The position numbers were made by a program, and so were the translations under genes. From assembly GCA_964581115.1 (NCBI GenBank), contig CAZOMY010000010.1, positions 17,199 through 81,198 of the forward strand: DNA of 64,000 nt, written 5' to 3'. The stretch's first letter is position 1; each line of letters starts with the position of its first letter. This DNA comes from 2-02-FULL-55-14 sp964581115 (GTDB lineage Bacteria > Bacteroidota > Ignavibacteria > UBA10030). This document shows positions 17,701 through 26,278 of this stretch, one piece after another. The notes beneath the pieces are model-generated. The model made no database searches and had not been told where the DNA came from. It saw only the letters and a program-made list of their open reading frames with translations.

Positions 17701-20424
17701 TCAGAAATTCCACGTGACACCCAACCGTACCTGGCGCGGTGCCGAGAACGAGGCTGGGTTGTTGACATACTCGTCGATCGTGTTCAGGCCGATGATCCGG
17801 CCTGCGAGGTACGTGTAAAGGTCGATATTCGCTCGTCCGCTGGCGGTATTGACGCCGTACTCGTTCTTCGTGTCGAGCAGGTTGTACACGAGCGCGAACA
17901 CGGTGAGATCCACCGGGCCGAACGAGATGGTCTTTTCAGCCCGTAGGTCGACGTTGAAGGTCGTCGGTCGGGTGCCGCCGTTCTCGAAACGGAGGCCGTT
18001 CGACACGCGTACATCTTCGGTGTATGGGAAGCCATTCCCGTACTGTGCGATCAGGCCGACGTTCCAGTCGCCCGGGTCGCCCACCGTCACCGAGACGTTC
18101 AGCGTCGAACGCTGGTCCCAGTCGAGCGGCACGACCTTCTTGTTGGTTTCGGTGGGCGGATCGGTCTGGTTGTTGTAGTACACGGCATACGGGTCGGAAG
18201 CGTTCCCCTCGGCGATCTGATAGGTGTAATCGGCCCGTACACTGAAGCCGCCGATGAAACGCCGCTCGAGGCTCAGGATGAACCCCTTCACGTTCGCATA
18301 GTCTCGATTGATGAAACGCGAGAACCGGAAGCCTTCGTAGGTGCTCAGGATCTCCATCCCGAGCAGATTGCGGATGTCCCGATAGTAGATGGTGAAATCG
18401 AGACCCAACTGACCGAAGAGCACCTGCTGCAATCCGAGTTCGTACATCACCGTTCGCTGCGCTTCGAGGTCCGGATTGCCGAGAATGCTCGAAAGGTTGT
18501 CGCCCTGGTTGACGAGATAGTTGGAGTTCAGGTAGAGGTTCTCGAAACTCGGGATCTGGAAGAAGTGCCCATACGAGAAGTGGATGATCCCTTCGTCGGT
18601 GATCGGGAACGATACACCGAGCCGTGGACTCACCTGGACCTTCGGCGTCGTCTCTTTGACACGACCGGCGTTCGGAAACTCCGGGTTCCCCGACGGGTTA
18701 CGCAGGTCGAGTGGATACGACGCGTTCGGGTTGAAATAGTCCACCCTCACACCTGCATTGATGATCATGATATCGAATTCGATCTTATCCTGCGCGTAGG
18801 CGGAGAATTCGTACGGCTCCTTGAAGTAGAGCGTGTGGCCCGACGTGCCGACATCCGGATAGCCGATCTCAAAGAGGAGGGCCCCGGTACTGTCCGTCAG
18901 CACGGTGTTTCGGTTCAGGATCGTCTTCCAGTGGTTGTAGATCTCGTGCATGCGTCCCTCGATGCCGATACCGATCTTGTGGTGGGCATCGAGCTGGGAC
19001 GAAAGCGACCACTGACCGATCCACGACCGGGTGTGACGGTCGTAGCGGTCGGAGGCCTGTCCGCCTGAACGGAAGGTGTAGTTCGAAATGGGCGTTCCCT
19101 GCGAGGGGTCGACATACCGGGGGTCGAACTCGTCCTCGTACACATAACCCTTGTAGTCGAACTGATTGTACGATGCCTTGAAGGTCTGGTAGGTATTCGC
19201 CGTCGGAGAATGGGTGACCTGGAATGACGAGACCCAGTTCGTCCGGTAGTGGTTCATGATGCCGTCGGGCGTTCGGGAGAATCCATGATCATAGTACTTG
19301 TTCCAGTGGTCCTCCCACAGCAGACTCCCGCTGAACTTCAGATACCCCAGGCTGTACGAAAGCTTCCCGTTCGCCGTGGTGCGCTTCGTGGGATTCATCG
19401 GGACATACGCACCGTCTCCGGAGTGAGGGATGATATAGACCGGATCGCCGTTCGGCAACAGGATCGCATTGCCGATCGGGTCGCGCAGCTGGTACGGCGA
19501 ACGGTCCGATGTTCGGAACACACGACGGCCGTACAAGTAGCCGTCGTCCTGGTATGCGCGCAGGCTGCCGAAGAACGAGAATCCGCCGGCGATCGGGCCG
19601 CTCAGGCTTCCCTGAATGTTGGCCGTCCGGAACGGATCGACCTGTATCAGGTTCATGTAGGTGGAATGGTGCGACGTGATGTAGTCGCCCGCATACATCG
19701 ACAGGGAGCCGTGGAAATCCGAGGCCCCCTCCTGTGTGACGATATTCACGACGCCCGACATTGCCTGGCCGTACTCCGCGTTGAAGGTGCCGCTGATGAC
19801 CTCCATTTCGCGGATCGTCGTATTGTCGACCTCGACGCTCATGCGGCCGTTGAACGGGTCGACCACCGAGACGCCGTCGATGAGGTACGCCACTTCGTTC
19901 GACCGACCGCCGCGGAAATGGCCGCCGACGACACCCGCCTGAATGTTGACCACCTGGCTCAGGTTCTCCGTCGGGATGCGCTTGAGGTCGTCCGCCGAGA
20001 GTGTCACAGAGCTCGACGTCAGGTCCTTCTGGACCAGCGGCCGCTCGGCTCGGACGATGACCTCCTGTCCTTCGATCGCTTCCGCCTGTAACTTGGCGTC
20101 GACGCGGGTGGTCTGGTCGATACGTACCTGCACATTCGTCACCGTCGTCCGGCGATAGCCGACGTAGCTCACCACCACTTGATACACCCCGGGAGGGATG
20201 TTGTTGATCGTGTAATGTCCGTCGACGTCGGTCGTCGTTCCCAGGGTCGTACCGACCAGCAGAACATTCGCACCGACGAGCGGCTCGCCCGTCGTGTCGT
20301 CGGTGATCGTGCCGGCGATCTTACCGGTCGTGCCGCCCAACACCAGGGCGGGTATCAGCAGGAGCATCCACAGCAGACCGGCGGCGCGGCCGCCGCGCTC
20401 GAAGTGGCGTCGGAAGGGATTCAT
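17701..20424 (-). CDS. TonB-dependent outer-membrane receptor with carboxypeptidase-regulatory-like domain
   Basis: 907 aa from the ATG at 20422-20424. The signal peptide covers about residues 1-30 (LLWMLLLIPALVLG). Residues 31-115 are the CarboxypepD_reg-like domain (GKIAGTITDDTTGEPLVGAN ... GVYQVVVSYVGYRR). A plug domain follows to about 235 (YLIDGVSVVDPFNGRMSV, SGVVNIVTQEGAS), then a 22-strand barrel ending in the aromatic C-terminus VRLGVTWNF. By analogy to SusC it should import glucan oligosaccharides into the periplasm at TonB expense. No SusD partner gene is adjacent; the FlgD-like giant protein is downstream and the carbohydrate-binding protein upstream. An intrinsic terminator lies in the 55-base space before this gene, so its level may be set below that of the upstream gene. 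Confidence 0.92.
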   Translation of the reverse strand: MNPFRRHFERGGRAAGLLWMLLLIPALVLGGTTGKIAGTITDDTTGEPLVGANVLLVGTTLGTTTDVDGHYTINNIPPGVYQVVVSYVGYRRTTVTNVQVRIDQTTRVDAKLQAEAIEGQEVIVRAERPLVQKDLTSSSVTLSADDLKRIPTENLSQVVNIQAGVVGGHFRGGRSNEVAYLIDGVSVVDPFNGRMSVEVDNTTIREMEVISGTFNAEYGQAMSGVVNIVTQEGASDFHGSLSMYAGDYITSHHSTYMNLIQVDPFRTANIQGSLSGPIAGGFSFFGSLRAYQDDGYLYGRRVFRTSDRSPYQLRDPIGNAILLPNGDPVYIIPHSGDGAYVPMNPTKRTTANGKLSYSLGYLKFSGSLLWEDHWNKYYDHGFSRTPDGIMNHYRTNWVSSFQVTHSPTANTYQTFKASYNQFDYKGYVYEDEFDPRYVDPSQGTPISNYTFRSGGQASDRYDRHTRSWIGQWSLSSQLDAHHKIGIGIEGRMHEIYNHWKTILNRNTVLTDSTGALLFEIGYPDVGTSGHTLYFKEPYEFSAYAQDKIEFDIMIINAGVRVDYFNPNASYPLDLRNPSGNPEFPNAGRVKETTPKVQVSPRLGVSFPITDEGIIHFSYGHFFQIPSFENLYLNSNYLVNQGDNLSSILGNPDLEAQRTVMYELGLQQVLFGQLGLDFTIYYRDIRNLLGMEILSTYEGFRFSRFINRDYANVKGFILSLERRFIGGFSVRADYTYQIAEGNASDPYAVYYNNQTDPPTETNKKVVPLDWDQRSTLNVSVTVGDPGDWNVGLIAQYGNGFPYTEDVRVSNGLRFENGGTRPTTFNVDLRAEKTISFGPVDLTVFALVYNLLDTKNEYGVNTASGRANIDLYTYLAGRIIGLNTIDEYVNNPASFSAPRQVRLGVTWNF

Positions 20425-20432
20425 AGGATCGG

Positions 20433-20470
20433 CGGAGAAAAGAAAGGGGCGCACCGGGGTGCGCCCCTTT
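20433..20470 (-). terminator. Strong intrinsic terminator inside the glucan locus
   Basis: A 13-bp perfect stem, AAAGGGGCGCACC at 20443-20455 pairing with GGTGCGCCCCTTT at 20458-20470, is followed on the minus strand by CTTTTCTCC. It begins ten bases after the stop of the carbohydrate-binding protein gene and ends just before the TonB receptor gene. It should end or attenuate most transcripts after the first gene of the locus. Confidence 0.8.
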
Positions 20471-20479
20471 CCGGGTTGG

Positions 20480-22984
20480 TCACTTCACGAGCAGCATCTT
20501 CCGGATGGCGGCGTTGGCTCCCGCCTCCAGCCGGAGGAAGTACACGCCGGATGCGATCGAGCGACCCGACCGGTCGGCGTTGAACGTGACGACATACGAG
20601 CCGGCGTCCTGCGTGCGGTCGACCAGCGTCTCGACCTCGCGGCCCATCATGTCATACACCCGCAGACTCACAGGACCCGACGTTGGAACGCTGTAGCGGA
20701 TCTCCGTGGTGGGGTTGAACGGATTCGGATAGTTCTGGCCCAGCTCAAACGACGTCGCAACGTCGCTCACCTGTTCGACGCCGACCGTCGAGGACTTGTC
20801 GCCGATCCAGGTGTAGGTCCAGTAGAACATGTCGCTCCACGAGTTGTCGTTCGTCAGCGTCGAGTAGCACATGATGCCATCGCGCGTCGCCTTCGTGTCG
20901 CGGTCGTTGATGGCGAAGTCGATCGGGATGCGCATGCCTTCCACCGGCGAGAAGAGCGCGTCGCCGGCATGGAGCGCCGCCAGGTCCGTCCAGCGGATGC
21001 GCGCTTCAGACACGTAGCCCGGCGAAAGCAGCTTCTCCGTCCAAGCATAGTCGGCGCTGATGGTGTCAACCCGCTTGCCGCCGTTGTCGAGCCAGATGCG
21101 GTGCTTCGAGAACCGGAGGTGATAGTCCGGGGTCGCGCCGCGCGTGTAGCCTGAATGCCGCTTCCCGCGCCAGTCATACAAGCCCACGAAGATATCGGCG
21201 CAATCCTGCTCGTAGTCCGTCGCACCGATATCGACCAGAACGACGTCGTCGGTGACGTCGAAAGCGACATAGAGATAGGTCGCGTCCATGGCGACATAGG
21301 CCGTCGCCGACAGGTCGTTGTCGCCCGTGATCGGGAAATTCGGCACGGCATGCGCCGTTCCCGACACCGTCGACAGGACGAACGGCGTGATCGTCGACCA
21401 TTCAGACAGATCGCCGTCGGCCGTAAAGGTCGCTGGACCCGTCTTCGAGATCGTCGGCACGCCTTTCGCCAGCGTCGTCACCGGGGTCGTCATGATGACC
21501 GGCGAACTCTCGTTGCCGGCCGGGTCCTTCGACACGACGCCGTAGTAGTAGGTGAGATTCGCATCGGTCTTCGGAACGCGGAGCGGATGCGTCGCCACCG
21601 CGCTGGTAATGTTGTACGGCGGCAGGTCTTCGACTGTCGAGTCGTCGACGGCGGTCCACGGATGGTCGGCGAAGTACACGTTGTAGCGAATGCCCGGCTC
21701 GTTCGGGACGTCGTTCCAGGTCACCAGATTGACGTAGCCGGTGCCCGCGCCCGCAAGGCCTGAAGGCGCATCCGGCGGAATGACGTCAAACTCGGGCGCC
21801 CCGGTCCACAGGTCGGTGATGTAGATGACCTTGCCTGCGATGCCGGAAGCTTCGGCCATGATGCCGAACGTGTTGACGTTCGACGAGTCAAAGCCCGTCG
21901 TGCCGTCCTGATAGACCATGTTTCGGAGGGCAAAGATGTAGTCGTGCCATGCACCGTCGGCGGTCGGGGTGAAGACCACGCCGACCTTTCCCTTCTGGCT
22001 GGGATCGCCCAGACGCGGAGACTCGAACTGAACGCGAAGCGCGCCGACCCCTGCTTCAGCCTTCATCTTGAACTTGAGGCTGTCCTTCACCCAACCGCCG
22101 GCGAGGTTGAAACCGGGGTTGATGTCGAAGCCGATACCCGTCCAACCGTTGCCCCATTCGTTGCCCTGCGTCCACTTGATGGCGTTCGTCTTCGGCAACG
22201 GACCGGCGTTTAACTCGAGCGTGATCGATGATTGGCCCCAAGCCCACTTATTCGTGATCTGCGGCGAATAGTCGCGACCGTTGAACATAACGGCCGGCAC
22301 CGCCCGCAACCCGAACCGCTGGAAACCGTCCAGCTTGAATTCGAGCGAGTCGGCCGGGAGGTTGGCACCCGGGTCCCAGCCAGAAGTCACGAACGCGATC
22401 TTCCAGCCGACGATCTTGTCGCGGTCGAACTTCTTGTTGTTGTAGGTGAAGCCGCCCCAGTTCGTCGGGGCGTAAACAAAGCCGGCGTCGCTCGGGACCG
22501 TCGAGCCGTCCGAGACCCGCTCGGTCAGGGGGATCTTCAGATTGACCCAGTCGCTCACGGCATCCAGGATCGTCGCGTTCTCATACAGCCAGTCCTCTCG
22601 CGTACCATCCGTCGAGTCGACGAGGTGGATGCGCATGACCATATTCGCCGGGATCTTCGGCGCTTCGGTCACCTTGATCCAGATGCTGACGGAATCGCTG
22701 ATGCTGATGTCGACCACGGTACCGCTCGGCCAGCGCGCCTCGATCTGCGAGAAGGAACCCCATCCATGGAACGCACCAATGGCCGTCCGGATGTTCGTCG
22801 AAGCGATCCCCTCCTGCTTGTCGGCGAGGTCTTGCGTCATCCTGATGTACGTCGGAGCCCCTTCCGACGCAAAAAAGAATGCCGAATCGGGATTCGGGGT
22901 ATCAAAGGACTCGATGACCGTCTGGCCGAATGCCGGAACGGCAACGAGCGCCATGATGACCAGTAGGAACTGTAGCATCCGCAT
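20480..22984 (-). CDS. Surface carbohydrate-binding T9SS protein (two CBM11-like, FN3, CBM9-like domains)
   Basis: 834 aa with a signal peptide (MRMLQFLLVIMALVAVPAFGQ). Residues 22-215 and about 235-400 resemble CBM11/galactose-binding-like jelly rolls (VIESFDTPNPDSAFFFASEG; LKFKMKAEAGVGALRVQFES). Residues 405-500 are a fibronectin III domain (PPDAPSGLAGAGTGYVNLVTW). Residues 510-735 are a CBM9-like sugar-binding domain (FTADGDLSEWSTITPF ... TYLYVAFDVTDDVV ... CADIFVGLYD). The end is a T9SS sorting domain with LGQNYPNPFNPTTEIRYSVP and the final IRKMLLVK. No catalytic domain is present, so it should be a cell-surface glycan-capture protein, functionally comparable to SusE/SGBPs. It is the first gene after the regulator operon and has a strong AAAGGAGA ribosome-binding site (22991-22998), as expected for an abundant product. 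Confidence 0.88.
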   Translation of the reverse strand: MRMLQFLLVIMALVAVPAFGQTVIESFDTPNPDSAFFFASEGAPTYIRMTQDLADKQEGIASTNIRTAIGAFHGWGSFSQIEARWPSGTVVDISISDSVSIWIKVTEAPKIPANMVMRIHLVDSTDGTREDWLYENATILDAVSDWVNLKIPLTERVSDGSTVPSDAGFVYAPTNWGGFTYNNKKFDRDKIVGWKIAFVTSGWDPGANLPADSLEFKLDGFQRFGLRAVPAVMFNGRDYSPQITNKWAWGQSSITLELNAGPLPKTNAIKWTQGNEWGNGWTGIGFDINPGFNLAGGWVKDSLKFKMKAEAGVGALRVQFESPRLGDPSQKGKVGVVFTPTADGAWHDYIFALRNMVYQDGTTGFDSSNVNTFGIMAEASGIAGKVIYITDLWTGAPEFDVIPPDAPSGLAGAGTGYVNLVTWNDVPNEPGIRYNVYFADHPWTAVDDSTVEDLPPYNITSAVATHPLRVPKTDANLTYYYGVVSKDPAGNESSPVIMTTPVTTLAKGVPTISKTGPATFTADGDLSEWSTITPFVLSTVSGTAHAVPNFPITGDNDLSATAYVAMDATYLYVAFDVTDDVVLVDIGATDYEQDCADIFVGLYDWRGKRHSGYTRGATPDYHLRFSKHRIWLDNGGKRVDTISADYAWTEKLLSPGYVSEARIRWTDLAALHAGDALFSPVEGMRIPIDFAINDRDTKATRDGIMCYSTLTNDNSWSDMFYWTYTWIGDKSSTVGVEQVSDVATSFELGQNYPNPFNPTTEIRYSVPTSGPVSLRVYDMMGREVETLVDRTQDAGSYVVTFNADRSGRSIASGVYFLRLEAGANAAIRKMLLVK

Positions 22985-23006
22985 ATGCGGTCTCCTTTGA
23001 GACAGT

Positions 23007-23034
23007 GAAAGGGTGATTGCAGATTGGCTGCCAG
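23007..23034 (-). promoter_or_regulatory. Candidate sigma-54 (-24/-12) promoter of the glucan locus
   Basis: Minus-strand sequence CTGGCAGCCAATCTGCAA (23017-23034) contains GG and GC separated by exactly ten bases and matches the consensus YTGGCACGrNNNTTGCW at the invariant positions and most others. A start near 23007 would leave a leader of about 23 bases with AAAGGAGA before the ATG at 22984. The adjacent upstream gene encodes a sigma-54 activator. The rest of the 313-base space 22985-23297 holds the inverted repeat listed separately and no other gene. Confidence 0.5.
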
Positions 23035-23063
23035 GAGCGCCGACGGCCTGTTGACTGGCAGCC
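23026..23063. repeat. Inverted repeat GGCTGCCAG / CTGGCAGCC upstream of the glucan locus
   Basis: A perfect 9-bp inverted repeat (23026-23034 and 23055-23063) with a 20-base spacer. One arm coincides with the putative -24 element, so it could be an activator or repressor operator or a structural hairpin. Confidence 0.6.
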
Positions 23064-23297
23064 GGGGACCACCTCCAAGACCGGCTGTGGAATCAATCTT
23101 CGTACCACGCTGAGTTGCCTGTTTTCCGTCAACAGAGGGGAATGCGACGGCGATAGAGAGCAAAAAATTATCGGAACAATAATATCCCTTCCCGCTACCA
23201 ACAGCGTGGATCCGCCTTCGCAAGGAGGCCGAATCCTCAAGAAATGAACGAATTGAACGTTTATGAAGGGTGGACCGTGCTGTGGACCCGACAGGGA

Positions 23298-24758
23298 TCA
23301 GGACTTGAGCCCCAAGTCCTTGCACATTCGATGATAGTTCGGGGGTGCCAGGCCAAGTTTCTTCGCGGCCTCGGCATCGGAAGAGGAATTCGACCGGACA
23401 AACTGGAAATACCGGAGACGGAACAACCTCTCCATCTCACGCAACGGCAAAAGATCGTCCGTACTGCTGAAAGCAATAGTGTGCGGGCTGTCTGGCGGGG
23501 GGATCGCAGGGGCGAGGGAGAGGTATTCCGACACGATGTCGGCCGTGATCACCGACTCGCCCATCAGCAGCAGGCGCTGTACGACATTCTTGAGCTCGCG
23601 CACATTGCCCGGCCAGGCGTAACCGGCGAGCACGCGGTGGGCGCCGTCCTCCGTCATCGGCGCAGGCACGCCCATGTCGAGGCTCATCTGGCGGACAAAA
23701 TGTTCCCACAAGACGGGAACATCCTCTTTCCGGTCCTTGAGCGATGGAAGGTGGATCGGCACGACGTTCAGACGATAGAACAGGTCTTCGCGGAATCGAC
23801 CGGAGGAGATCTCGTTCTGAAGGATCTTGTTCGTAGCCGCAATGATCCGGACATCGACCTTGGTACGGTGTGTCCGTCCGATCTTTTCGATCTCGCCGTC
23901 CTGCAACACCCTCAGCAGCTTGACCTGCGCCGGCAATGGGAGCTCGGCGACCTCGTCAAGAAAGATCGTTCCGCGATGGCCCGCCTCGAACAGGCCGATC
24001 TTGGGACGGTCGGCTCCCGTGAAGGATCCCTTTTCGTGTCCGAACAGTTCGCTCTCAACAAGATGATCGGGAATGCTTCCGCAATTGATCGGCACATAGT
24101 TCTCCAGCCGGCGGCCGCTCTGATAATGGATCTGCGATGCCACGAGTTCCTTCCCCGTGCCCGACGCGCCGCTGATCAAGACGGAGGCATCGGTTGAAGC
24201 CACCTGGCGGACCTGCGCCCGGACCTTTTGGATCGCAGGCGAGACGCCGATCAACCGCGTGCGAGCCAGCACCTCCTCGGCATTACGGACCAGTTTGCCT
24301 TCGGTTCGGTCCTGCTCGCGTCGCAGCCGGCGTTGTTCCGCTGCGTTGACAATGCTGAGGATAAAATCCGTCGGCTGATAGATCGCCTCCTCAATGTCGG
24401 TCGGATACTTCGTGCAATACCAGAACGCACCGGACTTGAGAAGCCGGTTGGCGAACTCATAGTCGGTGATGTTCACCGTCATCTTGGTGATGACGATGAT
24501 GGGCAGCGACGGTTGCCAGCGTTTGATCTCGCGAATGAGCGCCTCGCCCATCACACCACCCGCGATCTGCATGTCCATGATGACGACGTCGAGGTTCTCC
24601 CCTTCCGCACGAACGAGGTCGATCGCCGCGTCGCCATGCGACACGACCTGCCGGATCTGCAGCTGTTCGGCGAAGGGCTGCAGCGTACGGCGGACGCGGC
24701 GCACGTCGAAAGCCTCGTCTTCGATCAGCAGGATCCGTACCGGGTGGGCGACGAGCAT
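23298..24758 (-). CDS. Sigma-54-dependent response regulator (receiver, AAA+, Fis-type HTH)
   Basis: 486 aa from the ATG at 24756-24758; a longer frame upstream overlaps the kinase gene and was rejected. Residues 8-125 are a receiver domain with acidic residues E13-D14-E15, phospho-acceptor D62 in VVIMDMQI and K117. Residues 165-390 are an AAA+ sigma-54 activator module: Walker A GASGTGKE (197-204), the sigma-54 loop GSFTGA (244-249; usual form GAFTGA, conservative Ser for Ala), Walker B IFLDE (265-269), and the later WPGNVRELKN. The C-terminal 45 residues carry a Fis-like HTH (AEAAKKLGLAPPNYHRMCKDLG). It should activate sigma-54 promoters after phosphorylation by the kinase encoded 17 bases upstream. 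The nearest downstream transcription unit is the glucan locus, which has a GG-N10-GC element before its first gene. Confidence 0.92.
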   Translation of the reverse strand: MLVAHPVRILLIEDEAFDVRRVRRTLQPFAEQLQIRQVVSHGDAAIDLVRAEGENLDVVIMDMQIAGGVMGEALIREIKRWQPSLPIIVITKMTVNITDYEFANRLLKSGAFWYCTKYPTDIEEAIYQPTDFILSIVNAAEQRRLRREQDRTEGKLVRNAEEVLARTRLIGVSPAIQKVRAQVRQVASTDASVLISGASGTGKELVASQIHYQSGRRLENYVPINCGSIPDHLVESELFGHEKGSFTGADRPKIGLFEAGHRGTIFLDEVAELPLPAQVKLLRVLQDGEIEKIGRTHRTKVDVRIIAATNKILQNEISSGRFREDLFYRLNVVPIHLPSLKDRKEDVPVLWEHFVRQMSLDMGVPAPMTEDGAHRVLAGYAWPGNVRELKNVVQRLLLMGESVITADIVSEYLSLAPAIPPPDSPHTIAFSSTDDLLPLREMERLFRLRYFQFVRSNSSSDAEAAKKLGLAPPNYHRMCKDLGLKS

Positions 24759-24775
24759 ACGCGAATGGGGATCGT

Positions 24776-26278
24776 TCAGGCCGTGAAGGCGAAGGTGAAT
24801 CGGGCGCCGCTTCCCGGGATGTTCTCTGCATTCAGCGACCACCCGAGACGTTGGGTGGCGATCTCGTGAGCGATGAAGCAGCCGTAGCCGGAGTGTTCCT
24901 TGGATCCTTGGGGCGCGGCGCTGACATGCTCCAGGAACAGCCGCTGGATGCCTCGGACGTCGGGCTGAAGCAGTTCGTTGCGGATGCCACGGCCATTGTC
25001 CTCGACGACGATCGTGGCCTGCCGGGAGGATGCGTCGTAGGTTGTGCGCACGTGCACCACGACGCCTGCAACGCCCGCGTGGTCGAGGGCGTTCTGGAGC
25101 ACCGGTTCGACGATCTCCCACAGGACATATTCATTGACGGCGACGCAAGGCAGGTGGGGGTCGAGGTCGAGGTCGAACCGGAACGTGGAGGTTCCGCCGG
25201 CGACACGGCGGAAAATGTTGTCGACCAAGAATCGAAGGACCTCGTTGATGTCGGTCGAGAACATCGGCCCGCGCACGGTCTGGATCGGCGGGTCGTACCA
25301 TTTCATATCATAGATGACGCGGGCAATGAAGCTGGCGTACTTGCCGATGCGATACCGCACCTCCTCCATGTTGGCCACGGTCATCGAGCGGAGATCTTCC
25401 TTGATGAAGCCTCCGATCTTCTCAGCCTTATGGTGGGCATGATAGATCCTCTTGGCGAAGATCGTCTCTTTTTGATGATGGATCTCATCGGCCAGATGGC
25501 GCTTCTGCTCCTCGAACAGCGCCTGGAGGGCGTCGTTCCGCTCGCGGAGCGTGCGCGTCGACACCACGTACATCCCAAGAAACCCTATGAAGATCAGGCC
25601 GGCATAGACCAGCGCCGTCTGGTCGTTGATCGCCGAAAGGGCGCCGGTCAAGAATGAGAGGTCGGGGGCGCTCTTCATATAGACGGCCCCGGCAAACTCA
25701 CCCTGCGGCACAAAGGGCACGAACACGTGAAAAGCCCCGAGGTCATCGACCACGGTGGTGATCTGCTCCCGATGGCGCAGACGCGGCTCCAGCATGCGGT
25801 ACCATCGCAAGGCTTCGGCATGCGCGACCGTATCGCTCCGAACGTGTCCCCCCTCGCGGTACAGCAGCTCGAACAGCTCTTGCCCGTCGTCCACGATCGC
25901 GAGTCCCTCCGGCCCTCGGATGAGAATGCAGACACTCTGGACGTTCTTGTCGAGCAACTGTTGGCTGAAGATGATGTTGAACTCCTGCACGATCTGCAGG
26001 GCCCGGTCGTCGCTCATCGACTGTCGCGTCGGGTGCGATTCGAGCAGCAGTTCGATCGACGTGGCTGAAAGGTTGGCGATGCGTTCGGCGGCGTCCTGTC
26101 GGTACCACTGCTGGGTCTGGTCGAACACGTCGTGGAGCGCGCTTTGGTTCAGGAACAGGACGATGATTTGAAAGCCGATCAACACCAACAGCAGAACGGT
26201 GAGATGGCGGATCTCGAACCGGTATTTGCGCAGCGGATGCAGGAGCGCTGCGAAACGGGCCTGGAAATCGGGCCTCAT
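24776..26278 (-). CDS. Membrane sensor histidine kinase of a sugar-sensing two-component system
   Basis: 500 aa. Transmembrane helices at about 24-45 and 222-240 flank a periplasmic domain of roughly 175 residues without a recognised fold. A cytoplasmic coiled coil (245-275) leads to a dimerisation segment whose candidate phospho-acceptors lie in KRIYHAHHKAEKIGGF (H280, H282 or H283); this is not a standard H-box with a flanking acid. The ATPase domain is intact: N-box WEIVEPVLQNALDHA (387-401), G1 box VVEDNGRGI (424-432) and G2 box HSGYGCFIAHEIA (462-474). Its ATG overlaps the stop of the binding-protein gene by four bases, so the two are probably translationally coupled and may form one receptor. 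The response regulator gene follows at 17 bases. Confidence 0.88.
   Translation of the reverse strand: MRPDFQARFAALLHPLRKYRFEIRHLTVLLLVLIGFQIIVLFLNQSALHDVFDQTQQWYRQDAAERIANLSATSIELLLESHPTRQSMSDDRALQIVQEFNIIFSQQLLDKNVQSVCILIRGPEGLAIVDDGQELFELLYREGGHVRSDTVAHAEALRWYRMLEPRLRHREQITTVVDDLGAFHVFVPFVPQGEFAGAVYMKSAPDLSFLTGALSAINDQTALVYAGLIFIGFLGMYVVSTRTLRERNDALQALFEEQKRHLADEIHHQKETIFAKRIYHAHHKAEKIGGFIKEDLRSMTVANMEEVRYRIGKYASFIARVIYDMKWYDPPIQTVRGPMFSTDINEVLRFLVDNIFRRVAGGTSTFRFDLDLDPHLPCVAVNEYVLWEIVEPVLQNALDHAGVAGVVVHVRTTYDASSRQATIVVEDNGRGIRNELLQPDVRGIQRLFLEHVSAAPQGSKEHSGYGCFIAHEIATQRLGWSLNAENIPGSGARFTFAFTA

Noticed and set aside
17701..20424. SusC of a classical SusC/SusD pair
   Set aside because: No adjacent gene resembles SusD; both neighbours are beta-rich sorted proteins without TPR helices.
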